DNA from: Termitomyces sp. T153
Lineage: Eukaryota; Basidiomycota; Agaricomycetes; Agaricales; Lyophyllaceae
Direction of reading: 5' to 3'
Assembly (NCBI GenBank): GCA_018296165.2
Contig: JACKQL020000161.1
Coordinates: 1 to 64,000 of the forward strand
DNA: 64,000 nucleotides
In this document: positions 1-12,390 of the stretch, piece by piece
Numbering within the stretch: position 1 is the stretch's first letter
Layout of the letters: each line of letters starts with the position of its first letter
Notes under the pieces: generated by a model
What the model saw: the letters and a program-made list of their open reading frames with translations, nothing else
The model's database searches: none
Told to the model about the DNA's origin: nothing
Program-made: the position numbers and the translations under genes

Positions 1-1139
1 TATTATAGCTCCCATAGCACCATGTACAATGGCACCATGTGCTGAGCACATTTAATTGATTTAAAAAAAAAAAAATACAGTGAATATTAAGTTCACTGAC
101 TGTCCTAGAACTTTGAAATGAAGAGATGAGCCATGGACAGTCAAATACAATAGCATTACATAATGTGCATCTCAAGTAAGGATTCCTCTGTTGGCATTGA
201 TCCATTGTTGATCAGGGTCGAAGCCTTTTGATGGTTGATAAGAGCTCTGTCCCAGTGAGATATCAGTGGAAATCTTGAGCACAACAAGACAAGTCTGTTG
301 ATGATTACACATATGATCAGTCAGAGAGTGAGTTCAGAGCCAGGATTGGGTCAAAAGACCTGAAAAGTGTTACGACTTGTGGCATGCATGCTTCACTCAT
401 ACTAACATGGATAACAATACAATGAACACTGATATATGCATACTACAGATTACATTCTATTGAAAGAAAGACTACAAGCCAGTTCTCACCTGTATTTCCT
501 CAATGATGATTGTGGTGTACACTCAGGCTGGTGTGACATCGGATTGGTAGTGGTGTGATAGATATTCCTAATAGTCTGAGTGAGAGTGACTGTGGCTAGT
601 ACAATAATAGTAGTAGGAAGCCCGAGTGCAATAAGATATGTGTATGCCACCAGCTCCATTGTCAGACTATTACCTCTAGATCTTCCCGATCATCACCAGA
701 GGTCATTAATATTGTCGTCGCCTCCAACAAATTGAAATCCTTCTGCATCAACAAAGCACGCGCTGGGTGACTCTCAATCATCATTGTCACTGTATGGTTT
801 CTGGGCTACGTATTTTGAGTCCCCATGGCCTGTTAGGCATCAGCGAGAAAGGACTGTGCAGCATTGCCTTATTACTAACTTGAATCAAGTCGACGGTCAT
901 ACACCATTGGTTGGGACTGTTTGAGTCACTGCAGGAGCAGAAAAGCATGATGGGGATGACAATATCAACAGGATTATATGGTCCTGCACCATGATTTCTC
1001 AAGAACAGGAGGTAGGCAGCTTCTTTGCTAATATTGGTAGGTTGTGTCTGCTGAGTCTGGGAGAACTCAGGAGTTCAATGGGCATCAATAACAGAATCTT
1101 GAGACATAATAGAAATACAATGTGGGTCATATGCTCATA
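1..1139. other. No recognisable gene
   Basis: AT-rich sequence with only short spurious frames on either strand. I see no domain, terminal repeat or RNA gene. It may hold the eroded 5' part of the LINE that becomes readable at about 1145, but no conserved motif supports that. Confidence 0.5.
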
Positions 1140-1144
1140 ATCTT

Positions 1145-1815
1145 ATATATTGCTCTAGTTGACCACATGGCATTCCACAGGGTTCGCCAGTTTTGCCAAT
1201 ACTATTAATTATATATGGAAGTGAACTTCTTGAACTCATGGAAGTGAGACAGTCAAGACCAACTGGATCAACATGACCAATGCCAAGGGGAAACCAACCA
1301 ACAGACACAACACTTAGTATGTATATTGACAATGGTACACTAATGACATCGTCAAAGTCTCTAGACATCAACATAAGACAGCTACAAGAGGCCTTCCTGT
1401 TTGCAAATGCATGGATGGAAAGAGTTGGACTTTCAATGGTGCCAGAAAAAACAGAACTCATGCACCACTTGTGGTGCCAAGATCATGGTTACTTGCTGCC
1501 AATCAGACTAACAAAACTGGACAGAACAGTCACCATCATCATGGTAGGGGAAACAATTTGAATACTTGGACTACACATAGATAGGAAGCTGACCTTGAAC
1601 CAGCATGTCCAGAAGATGACTTACAAAGTGAAGAAGGCAGTTGCAGGAATGCAGATGCTGGCCAACACAATCCATGGAGTAAGCCAATTGCAACTCCACA
1701 CCATGTATAAGGCATGTGTGGTCCCAATCATGATGTATGCCAGCCTGATTTGGTGGACAGGTAAAGCAGCACACAGAGACAAGCTGGAGAAGGTTCAGAA
1801 TGAGGCACTCTGACA
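1145..1815 (+). pseudogene. LINE reverse transcriptase (palm and thumb fragment)
   Basis: Two frames together give a non-LTR RT. Around 1158-1230 the translation contains HGIPQGSPVLPILLIIYG, the RT block GxPQGSxxSPxLxxxY. At 1322-1334 the catalytic motif reads YIDN in place of the family's F/Y-x-DD, so the second aspartate is lost (codon 1331-1333, AAT). The segment 1595-1813 is the thumb/C-terminal part, with VVPIMMYASLIWW followed by a basic helix. A frameshift or stop at about 1560 separates palm from thumb and a stop follows at 1811. The N-terminal fingers are absent. No activity is expected. Confidence 0.8.
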
Positions 1816-1828
1816 TATGGTGGGAGCA

Positions 1829-1998
1829 TTTAAAACTACACCAACAAAGGCACTAGAGATAGACATGGCAGTGCCACCAATTGAACTGACAATGGAAATG
1901 ACAGCTGAGGGTGTTTAAAACTACACCAACAAAGGCACTAGAGATAGACATGGCAGTGCCACCAATCAAAATGACAATGTAAATGACAGCTGAGGGCT
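1829..1998 (+). repeat. 85-bp tandem duplication inside the LINE
   Basis: A segment starting TTTAAAACTACACCAACAAA occurs at 1829 and again at 1914, a period of 85 bp. The two units differ at a few sites near their 3' ends. It lies between the RT and RNase H parts and adds to the frame disruption. Confidence 0.85.
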
Positions 1999-2348
1999 AT
2001 GCTAACAGATTACACAGGTTAAAACACACAAGCCCATTAATTGAGCAACTCACAGACAAATGGCACCATGATAAAGAAACAAGAAACCCCCCACCACTTT
2101 TACACAGGACCAAGGCCCAGAGGAAAGGGACCAAGAAGGCCATACAACTTGAGCATATTATGAGGCTAACATACAGACCAACAGAAGGAGAAAGCATAGA
2201 CCCATTTGTAGCACCCCCTTGGCAGAAAACTGTGGGAGACCAGCCTCAATAAATTGCAATCAGAGGGGCTCCCCAGGATGCAAAAAAGGAGAAGAGGCCA
2301 AATGACATAATGAGAAGGTAAAGGAACTCAAAGCAGACAACTGACATA

Positions 2349-3247
2349 TCCTAGTATACTCTGACAGTTCTATGTGTGAAGAAGAGGATGGTAGCAATAG
2401 GACAACTGGATGGGGCATAGTCAGATACTACATGGGTAATGAGGTCTTCAAGGATTGGGGCAGTTTGGGTCAAAAAGCCAAGGTATATGATGCTGAATTG
2501 ACAGGCATTGCCTGAGCAATGAAGGCAGCCAGGGAATACACAGACCATAATAGGAGGGTAAAACATGTCCACATTTATGCTGACAACACAGTGGTAGTTA
2601 CTTCCACATATGAACTTAAGCCCAAATTGGGCCAGCTTCAGATGATAAGGACAATGCAGGTAGTGGACAGTTTCCTAGAACAGGATAGCAAGAGAACGGT
2701 AAACATAGAATGGTGCCCAGGCCATGAGGAAGTGATCAGCAATGAGAGAGCAGACAAAGAGGCTAAAGCTGGAGCAGAAATGTGGACGTGGGACCATACA
2801 ATGCTAACAAACACCAAAAGGATGGCAAAGGAAAAAGGACTCAGCAGATGGGTAAGAAAATAGAGAAGATCACTGCCATTGGGCAGATTTGCAATTGCAA
2901 ATAGGCTAGAGCCTCAATGGAAGCCAAGAGAACACGTTACTCACACACTGAGGGAAGTGTTCAGTAGAATGATACAGTGCCACATGAAACATGCATTCTT
3001 AAGTGAGTACTATGCTAGATTTGTACCTAAAGAATTGAACAGGTGTACTTGCAAAAACTGCTCTCAAACATGTGAACATGTAATCAAATGTTGCCCCAAA
3101 CATGAGAGCCACAGGGATCTACTGAGAGAGGTAGATGCGCAGCTAGAATTGGGGGTTTTGCTTGGCATAAAAAAAGGCTTAGAGGCTCTGGCAAAATTCC
3201 TGACAAAGATGGGTGCATTCACAAAGATAGAAGAGATCCAAAAATAA
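2349..3247 (+). pseudogene. LINE RNase H and C-terminal zinc-binding region
   Basis: The frame at 2349-2863, with an in-frame TGA at 2513, is an RNase H domain. It shows YSDSS (first Asp, codon 2363), DAELTGI (catalytic Glu), HIYADN (second Asp) and a late NERADKEAK segment with an Asp. A further frame at 2879-3247 gives a C-terminal Cys/His cluster, CTCKNC...CEHVIKCCPKHESHR, as found at the end of many LINE pol proteins. RNase H would degrade the RNA strand during target-primed reverse transcription. The two parts are separated by a TAG at about 2861, so the protein is broken. Confidence 0.8.
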
Positions 3248-3730
3248 GAGCTGACACCCAGGGAGGATGTCAAAGAAAATGAGGAAGAGGAAGAAAGATG
3301 GTGGATATGGATGGAAAGAAAGAGAGGGGAAGAACAAACCCTGGGATATGGGGACTGCAAAGAAGGATAGAAAAGGCAAGAGAGGAAGAATAACCAATAA
3401 GGGAGGCAAGATAAGGACCTACACACCACAGGAGGTCAAGACACCCCACATATGCAAACATGCAGCTAGGACAGAGGATTCTGAAGTCATGGTACAGCAC
3501 CACACAACATCCCAAAACAACCCATATCACCCTTACTCTTACTGACAAAAGTTTGCAATGTAACCTTGCCTACTCATGCCACCTTAAATTCTGCAAGAGA
3601 AGTTCCAATACACAAAAATATGGAAAACAAGAACTGCCTTAGGCACAATGGACACATAGTTACATTATCAGTGTAGAGTACTTCCTACTTTACCCCCACC
3701 TCTTAGCCCAGCATTATGGCTTGTTGGCAG

Positions 3731-3760
3731 AATAAACTGAACTCATTCATTCATTTTAGT
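3731..3760 (+). terminator. LINE 3' end: polyA signal and CATT tail
   Basis: AATAAA at 3731-3736 is followed by three CATT-like units at 3743-3756. This fits the 3' terminus of the LINE at 1140-3760. Confidence 0.5.
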
Positions 3761-4645
3761 TGACTACTCAATTATACAAAGTGGGTTTGCTTATTGATCT
3801 TTGGGTATTGTCCTGATCAATGTGTTGATGGCTCACTTTCTCATGTATTGTGGGCACCCTTTTTTTATACACCAGAAATACATCACCATCGTGGATTTTG
3901 TGGGGCTCCTTGATTTATGCACTTCTTTCTTCACAGTCCTCTGTGAGGGGGAAATTGTCTCTTATTGTCCCTTATGTGCCAAGCTCCTTGAAACACAATG
4001 TTTGCCCAACCAAATTATTGCTGCTGATTCCACTGACACCCATCACACATGCACACATCAGGTGTGCTTGTAGTCCCTCACACCTCTGAATTTAAAAAAA
4101 CATTGCGGATTAAATGTTTTCAGAGACAATTACTAGTTGACGATGGCATGGAAGGAGTCACTAGAATGCAGGGACTTAAGTATTGTTCACCCTGATCTCC
4201 TTTTCAGGAGTGCCTCCATGGACTTGTAAATCATCTATGAATCACCCAGTGCAATGACTCAGAGCTGAAAGTCAAAAAATTACGAGTTCATTGGGTATTC
4301 TTTAGCCTCACATTCAAGTCTCTCTGGGCCTGAAATTGATTTTTGACCTCCATGGGTGACTGCCAGAGGATGATCAGGAACATTGTTCAATATCCAATAT
4401 TGTGCTTGAATCCAGGTAATTGTTCTTGTGTGCCAAAGCCATGATGTACAGTTGAATGAATGCAGATATCTCATTTGTCTTTGTGTGCATCAAATATACC
4501 TGGTGGCTATGTGTAAATGAATTAAGAAAAGGTGAGCCAACATTTGTGTGGTGAAAGAACTGTTTCTTTAGCACAGGCATCTTGCCAAGTGCCATATGTA
4601 TTTGAGCATTTACAATTCATGAAGGTTAGTGTTTTCTGGGAATGA
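3761..4645. other. No recognisable gene
   Basis: Short spurious frames only. A PBS-like TGGTTATCA lies on the - strand near 4645-4653, just beyond the presumed Cop1 LTR. No gag-like coding follows it on the - strand, so I do not call a second element. Confidence 0.4.
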
Positions 4646-4935
4646 TAACCAGGTCTAGAAAGAGAATGAATAGTGACAGAATATATTTCAGAGTTAGAGT
4701 TCAAGAGGGAAAATTTTTAGATCTAAGTCTAAGTCCAAAAAGGAGAACTAGGTATATCAGTAATTAACAAGTACAGTGATCAATGTTATAATATACACAC
4801 CTCAGTACAGTACTTGCAGAGTGAATAAACTGAGGTGTGATCTAATTGAAAAACTTATTTGAAGAGACTAATAAGCAAACACACATGACATGGTAATAAG
4901 ATGTGTCAAGTATCCATGGGCTTTACTCTTTAACA
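4646..4935 (-). repeat. Cop1 3' LTR (partial, limits uncertain)
   Basis: On the - strand, TGTTAAAGAG begins at 4935 directly after a purine-rich GTGGGAG and overlaps the end of the copia polyprotein. About 290 bp of AT-rich sequence follow before a PBS-like TGGTTATCA. The start is convincing as a copia LTR boundary. The distal end is a guess because no second LTR is available for comparison. Confidence 0.45.
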
Positions 4936-5046
4936 CTCCCACTCATGTGGAGTTGCAATTCCATTGCCTTTGTAAATTTCCAGTGTTTTTCATGTCCCAA
5001 TGCTTTTGTGAATATGTCAGCTACCATGTCTTCTATTGGTACATAA
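4936..5046 (-). pseudogene. Cop1 polyprotein C-terminus
   Basis: The - strand reads YVPIEDMVADIFTKALGH and on to HMSGSV. This matches the copia RNase H tail, whose conserved core is ADIxTKAL. It directly adjoins LTR-A (5047-5908), which separates it from the preceding RNase H part at 5909-6120. Confidence 0.85.
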
Positions 5047-5908
5047 TGATATGCCTGTCTCGTACTTGAGACAGGTTGAAAGAACTAGGAAAAACTGGGT
5101 TTACCAATTAAACAAGCTGAAAACCAAAAAACTGTAAGCATAAAAACATATCTAGTAAAATAAGAATCACTGAAGAACCTAAAAAGCATGCATACAACAA
5201 TGCCAGTAGGATCTATGACATCGAGAACAGAGGCTGGTCATGCATTTGATTGATGATCAAAGGCTGTGCTTGGCAAAACCAGCTAGAAAGCTAACTGATG
5301 CTGAGGACAGCCATGGACGTCTAAATGCAACAATAAAAACCCTACCTCCCCTCAATACCATATGCCAGACCACCTGAGATCCAAGCTGGCCACCATACAA
5401 ACCACGCAAAGTCTATTGGAGAGAAGTTGGAGGAAAAAAGAGTAAGAGAAAAGAGGTCAGACAAATGAAAAACCAAATAATGCTGACCCAGCACATCATC
5501 TCATATGACCAACCAATAAGAAAGAAAGGCCAAGGAAAACCACACAGTACACCCATGGGTGCACACGGAAAACACCCTGGTCCATGTGTGTACAACAAGC
5601 TATAAAAGGAGAGAAGAATTGGGGGAGAGGACAAGCAATGACATACCATGGCTCAGCTAGCCCCAGAGAGTGGCTATCTTAGGCTTACAAGTATTTAGTT
5701 GGTTTGGGTTTTTGAATTATATATATTTTGGACCCATTCAATAGTTCAAGGCCTTTTCAAGTAGCAAATAAATCAATTTAAATTTATATCTATGACTGTA
5801 ATGTCTACATGAGCTTTCATGTAACTTAAGCCTCCAAAATTCTGTGAAAACAAAGTTTGATCCATTGATCCAATCAATTGATGGCATCAAAACTTACATT
5901 TCACATCA
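5047..5908 (+). repeat. Solo LTR-A, copy 1
   Basis: This 862-bp insertion in Cop1 starts TGATATGCC and ends TTTCACATCA, giving short inverted ends TGATRTG/CAYATCA. It matches 13383-14220 in the opposite orientation along both ends and around the TATA region. A 5'-terminal palindrome (TGCCTGTCTC...GAGACAGG) lies at 5051-5075. Flanks are ATAA on the left and GTAA on the right, a 3/4 match. No internal domain is present, so it is a solo LTR. I cannot assign it to copia or gypsy. Confidence 0.75.
5601..5608 (+). promoter_or_regulatory. TATA box in LTR-A copy 1
   Basis: TATAAAAG in the middle of LTR-A, followed by a purine-rich stretch. The corresponding site in copy 2 (- strand, near 13690) reads CTATGAAAGGAGG. 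It probably marks the U3 promoter and gives the LTR orientation. Confidence 0.5.
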
Positions 5909-6120
5909 GTAACAAACAATTGCCTGTCCTTTTGACACAAGGTCATCTCAGAGGTAATGGTATTTTCATTGGATATGTTTCATCCAAGAGCAATATTGGG
6001 CTTCTTTTGTAAGGATGATAGCAGCTTCATTGTCACACAGGAGTTCTGATGGATTGCATTGTGGATGTCCAATATCTTCAAAGAAATCTTGCAGCCATGC
6101 TAGGTGTTGCCCAGCATAGC
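5909..6120 (-). pseudogene. Cop1 RNase H, middle part
   Basis: The - strand reads AGQHLAWLQDFFEDIG, then CDNEAAIILTKEAQY, then a broken KHIQ-x-KYHYLRDDLVSKGQ. This matches the copia RNase H blocks with the DNxAA aspartate and the KHIxxxxHxxR block. It continues from the RNase H start at 12880-13382, with the Helitron between them. One stop (ATGA in the KHI region) and an indel near the Helitron junction are visible. Confidence 0.85.
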
Positions 6121-6581
6121 ACAATCTATAATATATGGGACAACTTTTGGGAAAAATGTGATGACTTTTCTGCTTAGTAAGGCTTTAGTAAGGCTGACCA
6201 AGAACCTTCCTTTTTGGGTAGCTTGGCTGTTTTTTGCACTTGGAACAGGTTTTTTCTCAAAAAAAATTACAGTAGACAGCTTTAATATATATATACAATC
6301 TTTTGACTATGTTTGAAACATGCCAGATAGCCTGCAGGTGTCAAAAAGGCCAAACATGATTTAGTGGACACTGTTTTTCATGCCTCATGCATTTTTTGAT
6401 ACAATATGACCAAATAATGGACATTTCCAAGGTTGTGGAAAGGAGGCCACATGACAAAGTATGTTTGGTCACATCTATTGATTGATTGATGTTGACTAAC
6501 AGGCTTATTAGTAACTCCTTAACCACATTGAGCTATTGATATATCAAATATCTCATCATGCAAGTCAAATTTTAATGGTTC

Positions 6582-7789
6582 TTGACTGTTAAAATGCTTA
6601 ACAATGGGTCTTTCAGGCAACCACCTACTACTCCTGAATGCCAAAGGCAACAAGCTAGGATTCAAAGGAGACTTGAACAATTACAAATGACAGATCCTGA
6701 TGATCATTGTGCAGATAGAAACAATAGATCTTTGGAACAGATCAATACTGTGGTTGTCCCACTACTTCAATTGGAGCCTGGGGGTATGGGAACTGGGGGT
6801 TTGAGACTTGATCACCAATCTATAGCCACCACTTCTGGCTCTTCAAGAAGATCTATTAGGAAGCCAGCAGCTGCTGATGATTCATTTTCTATAGTGATTC
6901 CTGAAACTGTTTTGCCTGAAGGGTGGGATGCTCCTTTACAGAATCCTATCCCTAGAATGGTGCCACCTCCACCTGCTCCTATACAGAGAAGAGGCAATAG
7001 ACTCAATCAGTCTGCTGTTGGTCAAGCTGCTATGGTCATTCCAGAAACAGTTTTGCCAGAAGGTTGGGATGCTCCTTTGCAGAATCCCTTACCTAGATTG
7101 GTGCCTTTTCTACCTGCTCCTGCACTGAGGAGAGTGAGACCAGATGCTCATAGAGAAGTAATGGCAGACCACCAAATTCAACAACAGCATGCACTAACAG
7201 CATTGCAGGAGCAGCAAAGGCTGAGACATATTGCTATAGTTGAAGAGCAGGAGAGGCAACAACAAGCTTTGGCCATCTTGCATCAGGCAAGGCTGAGGGA
7301 GGAGTAAAGATTGAGGCAACAGGAACAAGAAGTCAGTCAAAGACTTCTTTGAAATGCTACTTTAACTAACAAAGTTCAATAGCATATTGATCTGGATCCT
7401 GAACACAGGCCTTTGAATGCAGCTATGGCTCAAAGGATCTTTCAAGGCTAGGAACAGCAACATGAAGCTGATCTGGAAGAGGATTTCAATGATTTAGGTC
7501 CTCAGAATGATATACCTTCTGAGAATGACTTGGAATATGTTGATCCTGCTGGACATCAACTAGCAGAGCAAATGGATCTCCCCTTGATGTGCCATTGGGT
7601 CCTCAGAATGACATCCCTTCTGATGATGACTTGGAATATGTTGATCCTGTTCAACAGAGACCTGCAGAAGACTTGGACCCTGCTCCACCCAACCATCCAG
7701 CAGGACTACAAAATCCTGCTGAACAGCCTCCCCTTGATCTTCCTATTCCACTACAGCTTGGTCCTATTCAGCCTGTTCCAAGAGAAAGG
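6582..7789 (+). pseudogene. Helitron protein, N-terminal low-complexity region
   Basis: The frame 6582-7307 opens 241 codons rich in Gln, Pro and Arg. It contains the direct repeat VIPETVLPEGWDAPLQNP twice (about residues 107-124 and 151-168), each followed by a proline stretch. A Gln/Glu-rich coiled-coil-like tail ends at a TAA at 7305. Further stops and a frameshift follow. From 7500 on there is a second repeated block, LGPQNDIPS-x-x-DLEYVDP, seen twice. The region precedes the conserved Helitron domains and is probably the divergent N-terminus. I assign no function. Confidence 0.6.
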
Positions 7790-10581
7790 CAACCTTACTT
7801 GATTGAATACCCTCCACACTATCTTGGTCCTATGACTGTCATATGTCCACACTGCCAAGCTTTACATTTTGATGCTCAAAAGCTTACCAAGTCTACTAGA
7901 AACAGCCCAAAGTTTGGCATGTGCTGCTTACAAGGCCAAGTAAATTTGCCCAGGCTTTGAGATGCTCCAGCAGATTTACTGAACCTGCTCCATGGGCATC
8001 ATCCTCTCTCTAACACCTTTAAAACATCAATCCATCAATACAATGCAGCCTTTGCATTCACATCTCTGGGAGTCAAAATTGACCATGCTATTACCAATGC
8101 ACCTGGACCATACAGCTTTAGGATCAATGGAGAACTACATCATTTGACAGGTGCCTTGCTTCCTATTGAAGGCAATCTTCCTGTATATGCACAGCTCTAC
8201 TTTTATGATCACAATCAGCAATTGGCTTTTCATCAACAGAACAATCCCAGGCTTGATCCTCAGATAATGGCCTCTTTGCAGGATATGCTTGCTAGAGTCA
8301 ATCCCTTCATTGGCTTATACAAGCAGGCCAGGCAGATCATGGGAGAAGTTCCAGAAGGCCAACCACAAAGGCTTTCTGTCAAGCTTACAGCTGACTTTGG
8401 AGATTCTTGATGCTATAATGACCCTAATGAATAGGAGAGAGTTGCAGCTGTAATTCCAGGAGATGGCTCAGAAGAGTGATCAAATGATTGTGATGTAGTC
8501 TTGCACTTGCATGGAGGTCAATTGAAGCAGATCAGTCACTTGCATCCATATTACACTCCATTGCATTATACCATCATCTTTCCCACTGGACAGCCTGCAT
8601 TTCACACCAACATTCATTCTCATTTTGGACCACAGAATCAACAAAGATCAGCAAAGGTCACCCAAACAGAATATTATGCATACAGGCTGCAGCAAAGGAC
8701 TTTGGAATTCAATGCACCATTACTCTGGAGTGGGAGGCTATTTCAACAATATGTTGTGGATGCATGGGCTTCCACTGAACAAAACAAGTTGAATTGGATT
8801 CAACACAATCAGAAAAAGATCAGAGCTGAAGTTTATCAGGGAGTAGTGGATGCTGCTGCTGGAGATGAACAAGTCACCCTACAAAGCCAATGTGTTATCC
8901 TCCCATCCTCACATACTGGAAGTGATTGACAGATGCAGCAATTATTCCAGGACTCTATGGCTATCTGCAGGAATTTTGGAAAACCTGACCTCTTCTTGAC
9001 TATGACTGCCAATCCAAAGTGGCCAGAAATTGAAGAAGCTCTCTTGAAGGAACCTGCAGTCAATGGGAAGAAGCAAACAGCTGCTGATTGACCTGATATT
9101 GTTGCCAGAGTTTTTGAACTCAAGAAAAATGCTGTGATAAAGGAGATCAAGGAAAGTCTCTTTGGCAGCTGTGTGGCTTATGTTCATACCATTGAATTCC
9201 AAAAGAGAGGACTTCCATATATGCACATCTTGATCTTTTTCCATCACCATCGCAGGATCAAGGATGCACCTGATGTGGATTCCATTGTCTCTGCCCAAAT
9301 TCCAGATCCAGTTGCTCAGCCTGAATTGTATTAGGTATTGGCTTTGTTTGAATCCTGAATTCAGTTACTTATCTTTGTTGTCAGGTTGTTACTGCCAACA
9401 TGGTCCATGGTCCATGTGGAGCTGCCAAACCCAATGCTAAGTGCATGGTAGATGGCAAATGTTCCAAGAAATACCCAAAGGAGTTCTAAGAGGCTACTCA
9501 GTATGGAGATAATGGCTATCCTCAATATGCCAGACCTAACAATGGCCACTTCTTTGAAAAGAATGGTCATCATTATGACAATCAAGATGTTGTTCCATAC
9601 AACCCTTATCTCTCAGCCAAGTACAAATGTCACATCAATGTGGAGGTCTGTGCTTCAGTGGAAGCCATCAAGTACATTCACAAGTACATCTACAAAGGCC
9701 ATGATAGGACAGCTTTAGAGATTGCTGGAGAGCAGATGGACCAGAGGGATGAAATCAAGGAACACTTGAATGCCAGATACATCTCTGCATCTGAGGCTTG
9801 CTGGCACATCTTTGAATTCAACATGCATGGAGAACATCCCCCTGTATATCAATTACCTGTGCATTTGGAGGGCCAACATGAAGTCTACTTTCAGGATAAT
9901 GAACCTTTGGAGATGGTAGCTGCCAGGCCTAATGCAAACAAGACTGCACTCACTGCTTGGTTTGAAGCCAATGCCAGATTCCCTAATAACAACACCACCA
10001 CTTATCAGAGCTTTCCAACCAAGTTTGTCTATGAAGCTTCCAAAAGGACCTGGAAGGAGAGGCAGAGAGGAACAGCTATTGGGAGGATGTACTTTGCTTC
10101 CACCCAACAGGGAGAAAGGTTCTACCTTAGGATGCTCCTGACAGTTGTGACCAATGCAACATCATGGGCTGATCTCAGGACAGTCAATGGTCACACCTAT
10201 CCTACTTACAAGGAGGCATGCAAGGCCCTTGGTCTTCTAGAAGATGATGCAGAATGGAGGCAATGTCTTGCTGAAGCTGCTCCAATCCAATCAGGATCAG
10301 CTCTCAGACAGCTCTTTTGCACTATCCTATTCCACTGTGCTCCTACCACTCCAGAGGCTCTATGTGATGAATTCAAGCACTCCATTTGTGATGATCTTCA
10401 ACACAGATTGGAGAATATCAGGCAGTACAGGGACAGAGTCTTTATTGATGAAGATGTTTATGACTATGGCCTTTATCTGATCAATGACAATCTGAAGAAT
10501 TTTGGCAAGACTCTTCAAGACTTTCCCAATATGCCAGAAGCCCAACAAGTTTGGAATGTGATTCCAGGCAAGTTGGACATT
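7790..10581 (+). pseudogene. Helitron Rep (HUH-type) part, broken
   Basis: Starts with the helitron-like N-terminal block YPPHYLGPM and a Cys pair, CPHCQALHF, then KFGMCCLQG. The Rep region shows RGLPYMHILIF at 9209, where GLPHxHxL is usual for the HUH motif, so the first His reads Tyr. Near 9655-9700 is EAIKYIHKYIYKGHDR with the paired tyrosines of Y2 Rep proteins. Stops at 7958, 8408, 8449, 8927, 9091 and 9487 break it. A probable intron (GT...TTGTCAG) spans about 9335-9384. The stop just before it looks like CAG changed to TAG. In the family this domain nicks and joins DNA ends during rolling-circle transposition. Confidence 0.8.
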
Positions 10582-10621
10582 GTATAAAGAGTTGACATTG
10601 ATACTGATTCAATGATTTCAG

Positions 10622-12092
10622 GAAATAGGCTTTTGCAAGAAGAAACAGATTATGATGTTGAGGAGTTGAAGAGAAGGGTGGATAAAAACAAGGCCAGGTT
10701 TAATGGTGAACAACTGGGAGCCTTCAATGAAGTTATGGACTCTGTGGACAACAACTTGGGCAAGATGATATTCATTCACAGTGCAGGTGGATGTGGCAAA
10801 ACATTTGTCTGCAACACTTTAGCTTCTGCTGTTTGGTCCAATGGAGATGTGGCATTATGTGTAGCATCATCTGGGATTGCTGCCTTATTGCTGGAGGGTG
10901 GTAGAACTGCACATTCAAGGTTCAAAATCCCCCTTCCTGCTCTGGATACATCCATTGCCAATATCAAAAGAGGAACTCAGTTGTCTCAACTCTTACTCCA
11001 GACCAAAGTTGTCATTCGGGATGAAGTCCCAATGCAACACAAAAATGCCATTGACTCTGTGGATCAAGGGTTCAGAGACATCCTGGAGAAGGATGTTCCT
11101 TTTGGTGGAGTGACTGTGGAGTTTGGAGGAGATTTTAGGCAAACTCTCCCAGTTATCCAGTGAGGACTCAGGCAGCAGATGATTGCTGCTCCACTCAAAA
11201 GGGGGAGACTTTGGGATCAAATTCAAGTCCACTACTTGGTTCAAAACATGAGATTGGATCAGACTCCTGATAACATTGCTCATTCAGCTTGGTTATTGGA
11301 TGTTGGTTCTGGAAAAAACCTTGGGCCTGGAGAAATAGTACAACTTCCAGAAACCATGATCTGTGATGACAATTCTGTCACTGGATTGATCTCTTCCAGT
11401 TATCCTCATATTGATCACCATCAAGATGACCAGTATTATCTGGACTGTACCATCCTTTCTGGAAAGAACTCTGATGTAGAGGATATCAACTCTGAAGTTC
11501 TGCAGAAATGTCCAGGAGAAGAGAAAATCTTGCAGAGTGCAGACTCTGTCATATCTGATGATGAGAATCCTAATGGTCTTGCATTGTATCCAATGGAATA
11601 CCTCAACTCTCTCAGAGCCAGCAGTTTGCCCTTGGCTAAATTGGCTCTGAAGATTGGTGTTCCTGTCATGCTGCTCAGGAATCTGGATATGACCAAAGGA
11701 CTTTGCAATGGGACAAGAATGATTGTCACTCACATCAACACCAGAGTTCTCAGATGTAGGATCATCAGTGGAGATGCCAAGTTTGCAGGATCAATTGTTT
11801 TGATTCCAAGAATCAACATGGATGTGTCTGAAGAAGATTTGCCAATTCCATTGTGCAGGAGACAATTCCCAGTTCGATTGGCCTTTGCTATAACTATCAA
11901 CAAGTCTCAGGGTCAATCAGTCAAGCATGTTGGATTGGACCTTTGATCAGGAGTTTTTTCACATGGCCAACTTTATGTTGCACTCTCTCAGTGCACATCA
12001 GGAGATTGTATCAAAGTCATCTTGGACCAAGAAAACACATCAAGAAAGACTGCAAATATTGGCCATCAGGAAATCCTGAATAGTTTACAAAT
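10622..12092 (+). pseudogene. Helitron PIF1-like helicase part
   Basis: Superfamily 1 helicase of the Helitron/PIF1 type. Walker A is SAGGCGKT at about 10780-10803. Motif II is degraded to VIRDEVP, where DE is kept. GDFRQTLPV is helicase motif III. The C-terminal AITINKSQGQS (motif V) and QLYVALSQ (motif VI; the usual final Arg reads Gln) are present at 11890-11995. A TGA at 11161 and another at 11944 interrupt it. A probable 40-bp intron, GTATAAAG...TTTCAG (10582-10621), joins it to the Rep part. The role in the family is to unwind DNA during transposition. The helicase half is the best preserved part of this element. Confidence 0.85.
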
Positions 12093-12390
12093 GTAAGTGT
12101 GAGTTTTGTTGGACTCAAGCAACAAATTGCTAACTTCTATGAACTTCAGCACCTAATGTCTATAGCTGGACCATGTAGTATAGATATTCTTAATGGTTTA
12201 CAAATGTAAGTGTGACAGTTTAAATAATTGCTTGGTTAGTACTAACTTTTATAATTTTCAGCATCTCTAATATATACCAGTGGACATTGTAGTATTTTGT
12301 TAATAATGTAATATAGATACATGATTGGTTTATAGATGAAATCTCAGTGTATTGAATTATAAGAAAAAACCAACACTTAGTCAACAAGAT

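Larger units (their letters stand above)
1140..3760 (+). mobile_element. Decayed non-LTR retrotransposon (LINE, Tad/I-like)
   Basis: A 5'-truncated LINE read in broken frames on the + strand. The order is the reverse-transcriptase palm, the thumb and C-terminal part, RNase H, and a C-terminal Cys/His zinc-binding region. This is the pol order of RNase H-bearing LINE clades such as Tad and I. There is no endonuclease or ORF1 upstream. The 3' end carries an AATAAA at 3731 and a CATT-type short tandem tail at 3743-3756, as expected of a LINE terminus. Frameshifts and in-frame stops make it inactive. The clade call is inference from domain order only. Confidence 0.8.

Noticed and set aside
3267..3545. 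92-codon Lys-rich frame after the LINE
   Set aside because: Low-complexity purine-rich sequence in the LINE 3' region. No domain, and - strand frames overlap it equally.
4640..4660. PBS of a second copia element on -
   Set aside because: TGGTTATCA alone fits an initiator-Met-type PBS, but no gag follows on - between 4640 and 3761.
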